Below, one piece after another: positions 17,444-25,247 of a stretch of DNA of 64,000 nt (positions are counted from its first letter, which is position 1; each line of letters starts with the position of its first letter). The notes below the pieces were generated by a model. That model was not told the DNA's origin. It ran no database searches and worked only from the letters and a program-made list of their open reading frames with translations. Source of the stretch: an uncultured Bacteroides sp. (GTDB taxonomy: Bacteria > Bacteroidota > Bacteroidia > Bacteroidales > Bacteroidaceae). The DNA is taken from assembly GCF_937912035.1 (NCBI RefSeq), contig NZ_CALDPF010000022.1, positions 1 to 64,000 of the forward strand, written 5' to 3'. Both the position numbers and the translations under genes were made by a program.

Positions 17444-19882
17444 ATGAATATAAACATTAATAAATACATTAGTACATTTATATTGATGTATGCATCTTTA
17501 AGTTCATTAACAGCATGGGCAGAAGGAGAAAGAAAAAGCTGTGATCTCAAACTAAGCTATGACCATCCTGCAGAATATTTTGAGGAATCAATAGTTATAG
17601 GTAATGGAACAATGGGAGCAATTATATATGGAGGCACAACCAATGATGTTATTTCACTTAATGATTTGACATTATGGACAGGTGAACCTGATAAAAAAAT
17701 AACGTCACCAGACGCACACAAAGCTATTCCCACTATACGTGAGATGCTTAACAAAGAAGATTATCGTAATGCAGATATTGAACAACGTAAAGTACAGGGA
17801 CACTATAGTGAAAATTACCAGCCATTAGGTCGTATCACGATTTCATATTTGGATAATTCTGCAAAAATATCAGGTTACAACCGTTCGTTAAATATTAGTA
17901 ATGCCATAGCACAAACAAAATACTCAAGAGACAACCAAACTTTTTCTTGTGAATATTTTGCTTCTGCTCCAGATTCTGTCATTGTAATAAATCTAAAATC
18001 TGAGAAAGCAGAAGGAATAAAAGCAGTGATTTCGTTCAATTCACAGTTACCACATGCAACAACAGCTTCAAACAATGAAATATCATCAGAAGGATATGCT
18101 GCATACCATTCTTACCCTTCATACTACAAACAAATTAAGGAAAAACACTTATACGATCCTGAACGAGGAATACATTTCCGTACCATCATTAAAGTAATTA
18201 CAAAAGACGGTAAAATAGAAAGCTATCCGTCAGGTGAGATAAAAATAGAATCAGTACATGAAGCCAGAATATTGATAGCAAATGCCACTAGTTTCAATGG
18301 ATTTGATAAAGATCCTGTAAAAGAGGGGAAAGACTATCGTAATATAGTAAAAAAACGCATCAATTTAGCATCTGAAAAAACATACGAAACATTAAAAGAT
18401 AATCATATAAAGGACTATAAATATTTCTTTGACCGAGTAAACCTGTCACTGGGAAAGACATCTCCGGAAATTACAGCTCTACCTACTGATGAGCAACTTC
18501 GCAGATATACAGACTACTCGGAATATAACCCAGAATTAGAAGCATTGTATTTCCAGTTTGGTAGATATTTATTAATATCGTGTTCACGAACCTCTGGAGT
18601 TCCTGCAAACCTTCAAGGATTATGGAACGAAAAAATACTTCCACCATGGAGCTGTAATTATACCACAAACATTAATCTGGAAGAGAACTACTGGGCTGCT
18701 GAATCGGCCAACCTTAGCGAAATGCACCGTCCATTAATGGACTTCATTGCCAATCTAAGCCATACAGGAAAAGGGACAGCAAAGGCTTATTATGGAGTGG
18801 ACAAAGGTTGGTGTTTAGGACAAAACACTGATATATGGGCTATGACTTGTCCTGTTGGATTAAATGTAGGAGATCCTTCATGGGCATGCTGGACAATGGG
18901 AGGAGCATGGCTTTCAACCCATATCTGGGAACATTATGTATTTACAAAAGATATTGAAGTTCTTAAAAAATATTATCCTGTTCTGAAAGAAGCTGCCGAG
19001 TTCTGTATGAATTGGTTAATAGAAAAAGACGGAAAACTTATTACATCACCCGGAACTTCTCCAGAGAATAAATTTATCACACCCGAGGGATATATTGGTG
19101 CCACATCATACGGTTGTACTGCAGATTTGGCAATAACACGCGAATGTCTTACTGCCGCAATAAAAGCAGCAGAAATCTTAAAAATAGATAAAGATTTTAG
19201 AAAAGAAGCCAATAATACTATTTCTCAATTATCACCATATAAAATAGGGGAAAAAGGTAATCTTCAAGAATGGTTTCACGACTGGGAAGACAAAGATCCT
19301 AAACATCGCCACCAATCACATTTATTCGGACTATATCCAGGACATCACATATCAGTAGACAAAACACCTGAATTAGCAAAAGCATGTGCAAAAACACTTG
19401 AGATAAAAGGTAATGAAACTACTGGGTGGAGTACCGGGTGGCGTGTAAACCTGTACGCAAGACTTAAAGACAACAATAACGCTTATAATACTTACAGACG
19501 CCTATTACAACTCGTCTCACCAGATGAATATAAAGAAAAAGATGCACGTCGTGGAGGCGGTACTTATCCTAATCTGCTGGATGCACATTCTCCATTCCAA
19601 ATTGACGGTAATTTTGGAGGTTGCGCCGGTGTAATTGAAATGCTCATGCAATCATCAGAAGAAAGTATAACATTACTACCTGCTTTACCTAAACAATGGA
19701 AAGATGGTTCGGTTAATGGTATCTGTGCACGAGGTGGTTTCGTTATTAATATGACATGGAAAGATGGTAAAGTGACTTCGTTAAATATTCTCTCAAAAAA
19801 AGGAGGAAAAACACGCGTCTATTTCAATGACAAATCTATAAAAATCAATCTAAAAGCTAACGAAACGAAACAGTTATTATAA
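17444..19882 (+). CDS. GH95-family alpha-L-fucosidase / alpha-galactosidase-like, secreted
   Basis: An 812-aa glycoside hydrolase with a signal peptide ending at AWA (about residue 26). The family pattern is intact: the N-terminal beta-domain starts with SYDHPAEYFEESIVIGNG; the (alpha/alpha)6 barrel carries NINLEENYW with N409 and N411, SPGTSPEN with the general acid E541, and PFQIDGNFGG with D721, matching the Asn/Asn/Glu/Asp set known from GH95. It would remove terminal alpha-1,2-fucose (or L-galactose) from host or plant glycans in the periplasm. It is an orphan: no SusCD, sulfatase or other glycosidase is beside it. Codon use is more A/T-rich than its neighbours carB and trpS, hinting at separate acquisition. 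Confidence 0.92.
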   Translation: MNININKYISTFILMYASLSSLTAWAEGERKSCDLKLSYDHPAEYFEESIVIGNGTMGAIIYGGTTNDVISLNDLTLWTGEPDKKITSPDAHKAIPTIREMLNKEDYRNADIEQRKVQGHYSENYQPLGRITISYLDNSAKISGYNRSLNISNAIAQTKYSRDNQTFSCEYFASAPDSVIVINLKSEKAEGIKAVISFNSQLPHATTASNNEISSEGYAAYHSYPSYYKQIKEKHLYDPERGIHFRTIIKVITKDGKIESYPSGEIKIESVHEARILIANATSFNGFDKDPVKEGKDYRNIVKKRINLASEKTYETLKDNHIKDYKYFFDRVNLSLGKTSPEITALPTDEQLRRYTDYSEYNPELEALYFQFGRYLLISCSRTSGVPANLQGLWNEKILPPWSCNYTTNINLEENYWAAESANLSEMHRPLMDFIANLSHTGKGTAKAYYGVDKGWCLGQNTDIWAMTCPVGLNVGDPSWACWTMGGAWLSTHIWEHYVFTKDIEVLKKYYPVLKEAAEFCMNWLIEKDGKLITSPGTSPENKFITPEGYIGATSYGCTADLAITRECLTAAIKAAEILKIDKDFRKEANNTISQLSPYKIGEKGNLQEWFHDWEDKDPKHRHQSHLFGLYPGHHISVDKTPELAKACAKTLEIKGNETTGWSTGWRVNLYARLKDNNNAYNTYRRLLQLVSPDEYKEKDARRGGGTYPNLLDAHSPFQIDGNFGGCAGVIEMLMQSSEESITLLPALPKQWKDGSVNGICARGGFVINMTWKDGKVTSLNILSKKGGKTRVYFNDKSIKINLKANETKQLL

Positions 19883-19887
19883 AATAT

Positions 19888-19949
19888 ATTCAGCAGCTGT
19901 TTATTATCCGTTTAAGTTCGTTTAAACAGTAAATAAACATCTGCTGAAT
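19888..19949. terminator. Bidirectional terminator-like hairpin
   Basis: An 18-bp stem (19888-19905 with 19932-19949, one mismatch; arms begin ATTCAGCAG and end CTGCTGAAT) lies between the convergent GH95 and HMA genes. Confidence 0.75.
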
Positions 19950-19967
19950 TATATCTAAAATTCTATT

Positions 19968-20267
19968 TTATTTTACTTCAGCATCACTGATGACTTTTGC
20001 CTCGTATTTAAATTTGGCAAAACCTTCTTTCAACTTTTGTATATTTGTTTTATCTGAATCGTAAGTAATAGTAACTGTACGTGTCTTAAGATCTGTTTCC
20101 ATCTTCTTGACTCCTTTTTCAAAAGGTATATTCTTCTTTACTTTGTTTTCGCAGTTAACGCATTCCATTTGGTCAACTTTGAATACGATTTTACGAAGTT
20201 CTTTAGCAGATACCTGAGCTGCACACATAAAAGCAGCCATGAATGTAAACAATAATACTCGTTTCAT
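19968..20267 (-). CDS. Secreted heavy-metal-associated (HMA) domain protein
   Basis: A 99-aa protein with a signal peptide ending VSA (about residue 21) and a single HMA fold covering the rest. The metal-binding loop is MECVNC with Cys36 and Cys39, followed by the typical beta-alpha-beta pattern (VTITYDSDKTNIQKLKEGF). Such domains carry Cu(I) or a similar soft metal. It starts 19 nt after the TonB-dependent receptor gene, which suggests co-transcription and a joint role in metal (likely copper) uptake or handling in the periplasm. The MxCxxC loop has Glu before the first Cys instead of the usual Thr or His. Confidence 0.9.
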   Translation of the reverse strand: MKRVLLFTFMAAFMCAAQVSAKELRKIVFKVDQMECVNCENKVKKNIPFEKGVKKMETDLKTRTVTITYDSDKTNIQKLKEGFAKFKYEAKVISDAEVK

Positions 20268-20286
20268 AATATAAATGTTTTAAAGA

Positions 20287-22506
20287 TTAGTTTCTTGGTA
20301 AATTATATCTCACTCCTATATATCCCTTTGCTCCGTGCATAGGTCCCCATATCATAGAAGCATCAAAGTTATCACCCCAAGGATCGTCTGCACCGATAAT
20401 GGCATTCTTCTGCTTGAAGTTTGTAAGGTTCTCGCCACCAATATATACAGACCAGTTTCTGAAGAAACGTGTAACCTGGAAGCTCAACTGTTCGAAGCCT
20501 TTATATCTCTCGTTCCATGAAAGAGTTCCGTCGGCAAGAGTTTCCGGTGTCGGCATACGTCCACCTCCATTCAACTGTAATGTTCCATCAAACTGCCATT
20601 TTCCAAGAGGAGTCTTGTAAGATGCAGTCAATAGACCTTTATACTTTCCGGTAAGCGCTTTTTCATAAAGTTTTCCGTTTATAGTCTGCTTTACATCTGT
20701 CATACGCCATGCAGCAGTAAGATTAAATCCTTCGAAGAAAGGATATGTAGCCTCTATCTGGAATACCTGTGAATATGAACGTCCGTCAAGATTGGTAAAT
20801 GCTATTGTATGAGCATCTGATTCCATATCCACTACTAGCTGATTCTGGAAATCCGTATAGTAATATTCTGCATTCAAATTAAGTGTCTTACCGAACAAAG
20901 GAATATACGACGCTATACTCAAACCATAGTTCCATGCCTGCTCCTGATCCAAATCGTCAGCAATAACTACTTTTCTGCTGCTGGCAAGCATATAACAGTT
21001 TTCTGCCAATATATGGTTTGTGCGATATCCCTTTCCTGCCGAAGCACGGAAATTGATATATTCATTAGGAGCATAGCGTACATTTGCACGCGGAGTAACA
21101 AAGAATCCGTACAAGCTGCTGTAATCACCTCTAAGACCAGCCATAACAGTCAGTTTATCACTTGGCATATATGTATATTGTGCATAGACACCACTCACAG
21201 TCTCTTTGTCAAGTTCCGGAGTCAGACCTAGATTTACATCATTCACAAGACGGTATTCCTGATCATAACGGTCATAGTTCAAGCTAAGACCAGTTGATAA
21301 AGAATGCTGGGAAGTGAATTCTGTTTCAAACAAAAGTGACGCGTATGCATTCTGCTGATCTACGTTATAGAGTTTACGTCCATATACTGCATCCATATTA
21401 TGAATGGTACCGGAAGTGATAAGCGCGATATTTGTGTTATGTTCCTTATTGAAGATATAAGCCTGTTTGATAAAAGCCTCATATCTGTCTGTATTCATGT
21501 CTATACGATATGGATCGGCATATGTATGTCCGCCATGAGATACCTGTCCGCTGGCACGTTCTTCATTTATAAATTTGATACCAGCCTGGAACACATAGTG
21601 TTCGCCCATATAAGCCCATCTGTTGAAAAGATTGTATTGTTCCACCTGTGGGATATCGGCAAATCCGTCACCATCGCTGTCATGCGCCTTTGTCTCATTC
21701 TCATAATGAGCAAAAAGCATTGTACTCCACTTGTCCGACAGTTTAACTGAAGCATCAGCATTTGCCTCATAACGGTTTGTAGTACTTGCAAACAGATTGG
21801 CAGAGAACCAGTCTGCCTCGGCAGCCTGAGGTTTCTTGAATTCGATATTAATCTGACCTGTAAGGGCCTCGTAACCGTTCTTTACAGAAGATGTACCTTT
21901 GCTCACCTGGATACTGCTCATCCACGGTCCCGGAACATATCCCAGTCCGTAAGGCGCAGAAGCACCTCTGAAGTTAGGAATATTTTCAGTAAGCATCTGT
22001 ACATATGTACCTGACAGTCCAAGAAGTTTTATCTGCTTTGCACCTGTTGCCGCATCGGAATAATTCACATCAACAGAAGGGTTAGTGACAAAACTTTCCC
22101 CAAGGTTACAGCATGCGGCACGACACAACTCATCCGAATTAATAAGTTCCGCATTTGTCACGCTACTACGCAGTTTCTGGAAGCCCATTTTTCTTCCGGT
22201 CACATTTACTTCAGCCAGCTGTACACCTTCGTTCAATACTATATCAATATATTCCTGATAAGATGCAATGCTTATGGTATCTGTGTTATAACCGATAAAG
22301 CTCACAATAAGCTTATCAGCATTAGCCGGACGTTCAAGAGTAAACTCACCATTCATATCAGTACTGGCTCCATGCGAAGAATTGAGCCATACAAGGTTTG
22401 CTCCGGGTATAGGTTCGCTGTTGCTATCTTTAACTGTACCCGTAAGAGTATTTGCCGCCATCATAGGCAAGGCGGTCAAAGACAATAAAATAATCAAGTA
22501 TTTCAT
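20287..22506 (-). CDS. TonB-dependent outer-membrane receptor
   Basis: A 739-aa receptor with a signal peptide, an N-terminal carboxypeptidase-regulatory-like domain (about 18-95, GTVKDSNSEPIPGANLVW), a plug (about 110-225) and a 22-strand barrel ending in a C-terminal aromatic-rich strand (YIGVRYNLP). It is shorter than SusC proteins and lacks a SusD partner, so it is not a PUL porin. The plug contains the unusual Cys cluster LCRAACCNLGESF (about residues 132-144). Together with the downstream HMA protein and the upstream Cys/His-rich secreted protein this suggests transport of a metal or metal complex. A TACATTTG box at 22544-22551 fits as its promoter. Confidence 0.92.
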   Translation of the reverse strand: MKYLIILLSLTALPMMAANTLTGTVKDSNSEPIPGANLVWLNSSHGASTDMNGEFTLERPANADKLIVSFIGYNTDTISIASYQEYIDIVLNEGVQLAEVNVTGRKMGFQKLRSSVTNAELINSDELCRAACCNLGESFVTNPSVDVNYSDAATGAKQIKLLGLSGTYVQMLTENIPNFRGASAPYGLGYVPGPWMSSIQVSKGTSSVKNGYEALTGQINIEFKKPQAAEADWFSANLFASTTNRYEANADASVKLSDKWSTMLFAHYENETKAHDSDGDGFADIPQVEQYNLFNRWAYMGEHYVFQAGIKFINEERASGQVSHGGHTYADPYRIDMNTDRYEAFIKQAYIFNKEHNTNIALITSGTIHNMDAVYGRKLYNVDQQNAYASLLFETEFTSQHSLSTGLSLNYDRYDQEYRLVNDVNLGLTPELDKETVSGVYAQYTYMPSDKLTVMAGLRGDYSSLYGFFVTPRANVRYAPNEYINFRASAGKGYRTNHILAENCYMLASSRKVVIADDLDQEQAWNYGLSIASYIPLFGKTLNLNAEYYYTDFQNQLVVDMESDAHTIAFTNLDGRSYSQVFQIEATYPFFEGFNLTAAWRMTDVKQTINGKLYEKALTGKYKGLLTASYKTPLGKWQFDGTLQLNGGGRMPTPETLADGTLSWNERYKGFEQLSFQVTRFFRNWSVYIGGENLTNFKQKNAIIGADDPWGDNFDASMIWGPMHGAKGYIGVRYNLPRN

Positions 22507-22543
22507 TAAAAAAAATATTTAGTTAAACACATTTTTCACAGTG

Positions 22544-22551
22544 CAAATGTA
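22544..22551 (-). promoter_or_regulatory. Promoter -7 box of the TonB-dependent receptor
   Basis: Minus-strand TACATTTG matches TAnnTTTG, 38 nt before the start codon. Confidence 0.45.
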
Positions 22552-22624
22552 GCTATTCCTCAATGCAACACGATTGCAAAGAAGAGACAGCACATCAAGC
22601 ATAACAAAAGCAAAATGTGTAAAA

Positions 22625-23047
22625 CTAAATAATCAATACTGAATGAAAAGCCAATAATTTCCGTCCACTGTTATATACAGGAGGAGCATTAGGAGCCTGT
22701 GAGAATAAAAGTCCGGCAGAAACCGGAGGTATTATATAAGATACATGTTCAGGCAAATCAAATAGCATCGGAACAAACGACACCATATCATCATCCTGCG
22801 ACACCTTAAAGAAATCTATGTTATAATGAACATTGATACAAGAACATTCCTCAGAAACAGATGTACACGAAGTGTCTTCATTAGAATGATGACAACATCC
22901 TGACATCTCAGTCTGCTTATGCAAAATAGAGGAACATGTCTGTGTCTTACAATAAGCCGAACAGATATGTACCACTCCTACACCTGCTCCCAGGTTAAAT
23001 ACGGTGAAAGCAAGTATAAATACCAATATGTTGCACAAGTTCTTCAT
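22625..23047 (-). CDS. Small Cys/His-rich secreted or membrane protein (HYC_CC_PP-like)
   Basis: A 140-aa protein with an N-terminal hydrophobic segment starting MKNLCNILVFILAF, used here as the start; a TTG-initiated extension to 23083 would read through the promoter. The mature part is rich in potential metal ligands: VHICSAYC, CCHHS, then further single cysteines, and a C-terminal IIPP. This resembles a Bacteroidetes family named after HYC, CC and PP motifs, usually found beside TonB-dependent receptors. Function unknown; metal sensing or binding is suggested by the residues and by the downstream receptor and HMA genes. Confidence 0.75.
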   Translation of the reverse strand: MKNLCNILVFILAFTVFNLGAGVGVVHICSAYCKTQTCSSILHKQTEMSGCCHHSNEDTSCTSVSEECSCINVHYNIDFFKVSQDDDMVSFVPMLFDLPEHVSYIIPPVSAGLLFSQAPNAPPVYNSGRKLLAFHSVLII

Positions 23048-23053
23048 CGGCTG

Positions 23054-23084
23054 CAAAGATAATACAAACTGAGCGAAGTACAAA
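23054..23084 (-). promoter_or_regulatory. Promoter of the Cys/His-rich protein (-33 and -7)
   Basis: On the minus strand TTTG (23084-23081), 19 nt, then TATCTTTG (23061-23054): both Bacteroidetes elements at the expected spacing. The -7 box is only 6 nt before the ATG at 23047, implying a very short or absent leader. Confidence 0.55.
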
Positions 23085-23178
23085 GTGAAAACAAAGTTTT
23101 CGACTTTTAATTCCGAGATGCAGACTATCTTATATAAAGGTGCGAAAAGCTATCAAAATATGACAATTTCGTGACAAG

Positions 23179-24243
23179 CTATTTCGGATCGTAAACCTGC
23201 AAAGGCAATTCGCCACGTAATGCCCCCAGTGCATTCACAGCCAAAGCACCCATCTCGTCTTCACCCGGAATTACTTCTATCGGAGCAAGTCCGTCTATCC
23301 ATGATGATATTTCAGATATGACATAATCACCGTGAGCCATTCCACCTGTAAGTATTATCGCATCTGTCTTTTGCCTCAAAACAATATGCATACTGCCTAT
23401 AGTTTTTGCGATATTATATGCCATGGCATGCAAGACATTATATGCATGCTTGTTTCCGGCCTTTATTTCTGCAACGATACTTCTTACATCTGTAGTTCCC
23501 AAGTGAGCAAACAATCCTCCATGTCCGTTTATCATCTTACGTATCTCGTCATACGAATATTTTCCGCTGAAACATAAATCCACAAGTTGCCTCGTAGGTA
23601 TAGAACCGGCTCTTTCCGGACTGAAAGGTCCGTCACCGTCAAGTGCGTTATTCACATCTATAACCCTGCCTTTTGAGTGTGCACTGATAGAGATTCCACC
23701 ACCCAAATGGGCAACTATAAGATTAAGGTCTTCATACCTGCGTCCAACACTTGCAGCATATCTTCGTGATACGGCGCGACTGTTCAACGCATGAAAAACC
23801 GATATACGGGATATTTCCGGCATTCCGGTTACACGTGCCAGGTCGCTCATTTCATCCGTTACCACCGGATCAGCAATATACGCAGGACAATTACATCCTT
23901 TTGCAATCTCATCGGCAATCAATCCTGCCAGATTGGACGCATGCTCCATCTTGGCATTTATCAAATCATATTTAATCTTTTCATCTACCAGATAAACACC
24001 ACCTTGTGTAGGTTTAAGCAACCCTCCTCGTCCTATCACCGCATCGAATTCCACCTTGAAACCTGCCTCTTCCAAAGACTTTATAATAAGCTCCTTTCTG
24101 AAATCATGCTGTTCATTGACATGCGAAAAACGCGAAAGTTCCTCAGCTGGATGATATACATTTTCACTCCACAGTTGTTTCTCATTATCATAAACGGCAA
24201 CCTTTGTTGAGGTTGATCCGGGGTTTATTACAAGTATTCTCAT
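23179..24243 (-). CDS. buk: Butyrate kinase
   Basis: A 354-aa acyl kinase of the acetate kinase superfamily that converts butyryl-phosphate (or branched-chain acyl-phosphate) plus ADP to the acid plus ATP. ASKHA signatures: NPGSTSTKVAVYDNE at the start, VAHLGGGIS near 180 and ILTGGMAHG near 295. Start ATG at 24243 is chosen because it begins exactly at MRILVINPGS; a longer frame to 24330 overlaps the end of ptb. It follows ptb after 13 nt. The pair provides substrate-level phosphorylation when acyl-CoA is released as a short-chain fatty acid; in Bacteroides isobutyrate and isovalerate are plausible products. Confidence 0.95.
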   Translation of the reverse strand: MRILVINPGSTSTKVAVYDNEKQLWSENVYHPAEELSRFSHVNEQHDFRKELIIKSLEEAGFKVEFDAVIGRGGLLKPTQGGVYLVDEKIKYDLINAKMEHASNLAGLIADEIAKGCNCPAYIADPVVTDEMSDLARVTGMPEISRISVFHALNSRAVSRRYAASVGRRYEDLNLIVAHLGGGISISAHSKGRVIDVNNALDGDGPFSPERAGSIPTRQLVDLCFSGKYSYDEIRKMINGHGGLFAHLGTTDVRSIVAEIKAGNKHAYNVLHAMAYNIAKTIGSMHIVLRQKTDAIILTGGMAHGDYVISEISSWIDGLAPIEVIPGEDEMGALAVNALGALRGELPLQVYDPK

Positions 24244-24256
24244 AAAAACATAAGAT

Positions 24257-25168
24257 TTATTTTCCTGCAAGACATGCCAGCACAAGACTGTAGTATTTAG
24301 AATTACCGGAATCGCTTCGCGAAGGAACAACTACCGGAGCTATAGTACCGGTAAGCATTCCTGCCATGTTGGCATCTCCAAACAGGGAAAGTGTTTTATA
24401 AAAGGTATTTCCAGATTCAATGTTAGGGAATATCATAATATCGGCATTACCGATAACAGGCGATGACATTCCTTTTATTTCTCCACTATGAGCGTCACAA
24501 GCAGTTTTCGCATCCATCGGACCATCAATATAGGCCTTACCCATCTTCCCTTTAGACGCTTCTTTTTTCAGTTCAGTATAACAAATGGTATGAGGGAATT
24601 TGGCATTCACCTTCTCCGAACAATGTATAAGAGCGACACGAGGTTCTTCCATTCCAAGCCTGTTGCATATCTTGATATCGTTCATTATCATGGCCCTGAA
24701 CTGGTCTAATGTAGGTTTGGGAATTACGGCTGCATCAGAAAAGAACAATAATTTATGATAAAGCGGGATCTGTGCCACTGCCACATGACTAAGAACTCCA
24801 CCTGGAGGAAGTAATCCTCTCTCTTTATGCAGAACTGCTCTCAGAAGATTGTCTGTATTTATCAATCCCTTCATAAGCACATCAGCCTCACCGGAACGGA
24901 CCAGCTCCACAGCCAAAGCTGCTGCATCATCAGGAGTAGGAGCAGTATAGATACGAACAAAATCAGGAGATGCTGCATAAAGACTATTTGAAATGTCAAC
25001 GTGATCAACATCAGTCACCAAAAGATATTCAGCAATTTCTTCTCTCAGACTTCTTATTATAACATATTCGGTGTGCGGATCATTAGGACAAACAACGGCA
25101 ACCCTGCGTCGCTTATTGCTTAAACGCAGCCTGCTTACCATTTGGGAAAGAGTTCTTACAGGTTCCAT
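24257..25168 (-). CDS. ptb: Phosphate butyryltransferase
   Basis: A 303-aa enzyme of the PTA/PTB family exchanging CoA for phosphate on butyryl- or branched acyl-CoA. Typical family stretches are VRSGEADVLMKGLINTDNLLRAVL (residues about 90-115) and the C-terminal MAGMLTGTIAPVVVPSRSDS. Length matches clostridial Ptb (about 300 aa). It is the first gene of the ptb-buk operon and is divergent from the amidotransferase-dipeptidase fusion. Confidence 0.94.
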   Translation of the reverse strand: MEPVRTLSQMVSRLRLSNKRRRVAVVCPNDPHTEYVIIRSLREEIAEYLLVTDVDHVDISNSLYAASPDFVRIYTAPTPDDAAALAVELVRSGEADVLMKGLINTDNLLRAVLHKERGLLPPGGVLSHVAVAQIPLYHKLLFFSDAAVIPKPTLDQFRAMIMNDIKICNRLGMEEPRVALIHCSEKVNAKFPHTICYTELKKEASKGKMGKAYIDGPMDAKTACDAHSGEIKGMSSPVIGNADIMIFPNIESGNTFYKTLSLFGDANMAGMLTGTIAPVVVPSRSDSGNSKYYSLVLACLAGK

Positions 25169-25214
25169 AGTGTGTTATTTTAAACAAATATCCGAAATAA
25201 ATCCGATTTTTCCG

Positions 25215-25222
25215 TATATTTG
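25215..25222 (+). promoter_or_regulatory. Promoter -7 box of the amidotransferase-dipeptidase gene
   Basis: TATATTTG, 25 nt before the start codon at 25248, in the 79-bp divergent gap with ptb. Confidence 0.5.
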
Positions 25223-25247
25223 TCAGAGTTATAATAAAGATTAACGT

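Noticed and set aside
24244..24330. Extended N-terminus of butyrate kinase
   Set aside because: The extension overlaps ptb and the family start MRILVINPGS is at 24243.
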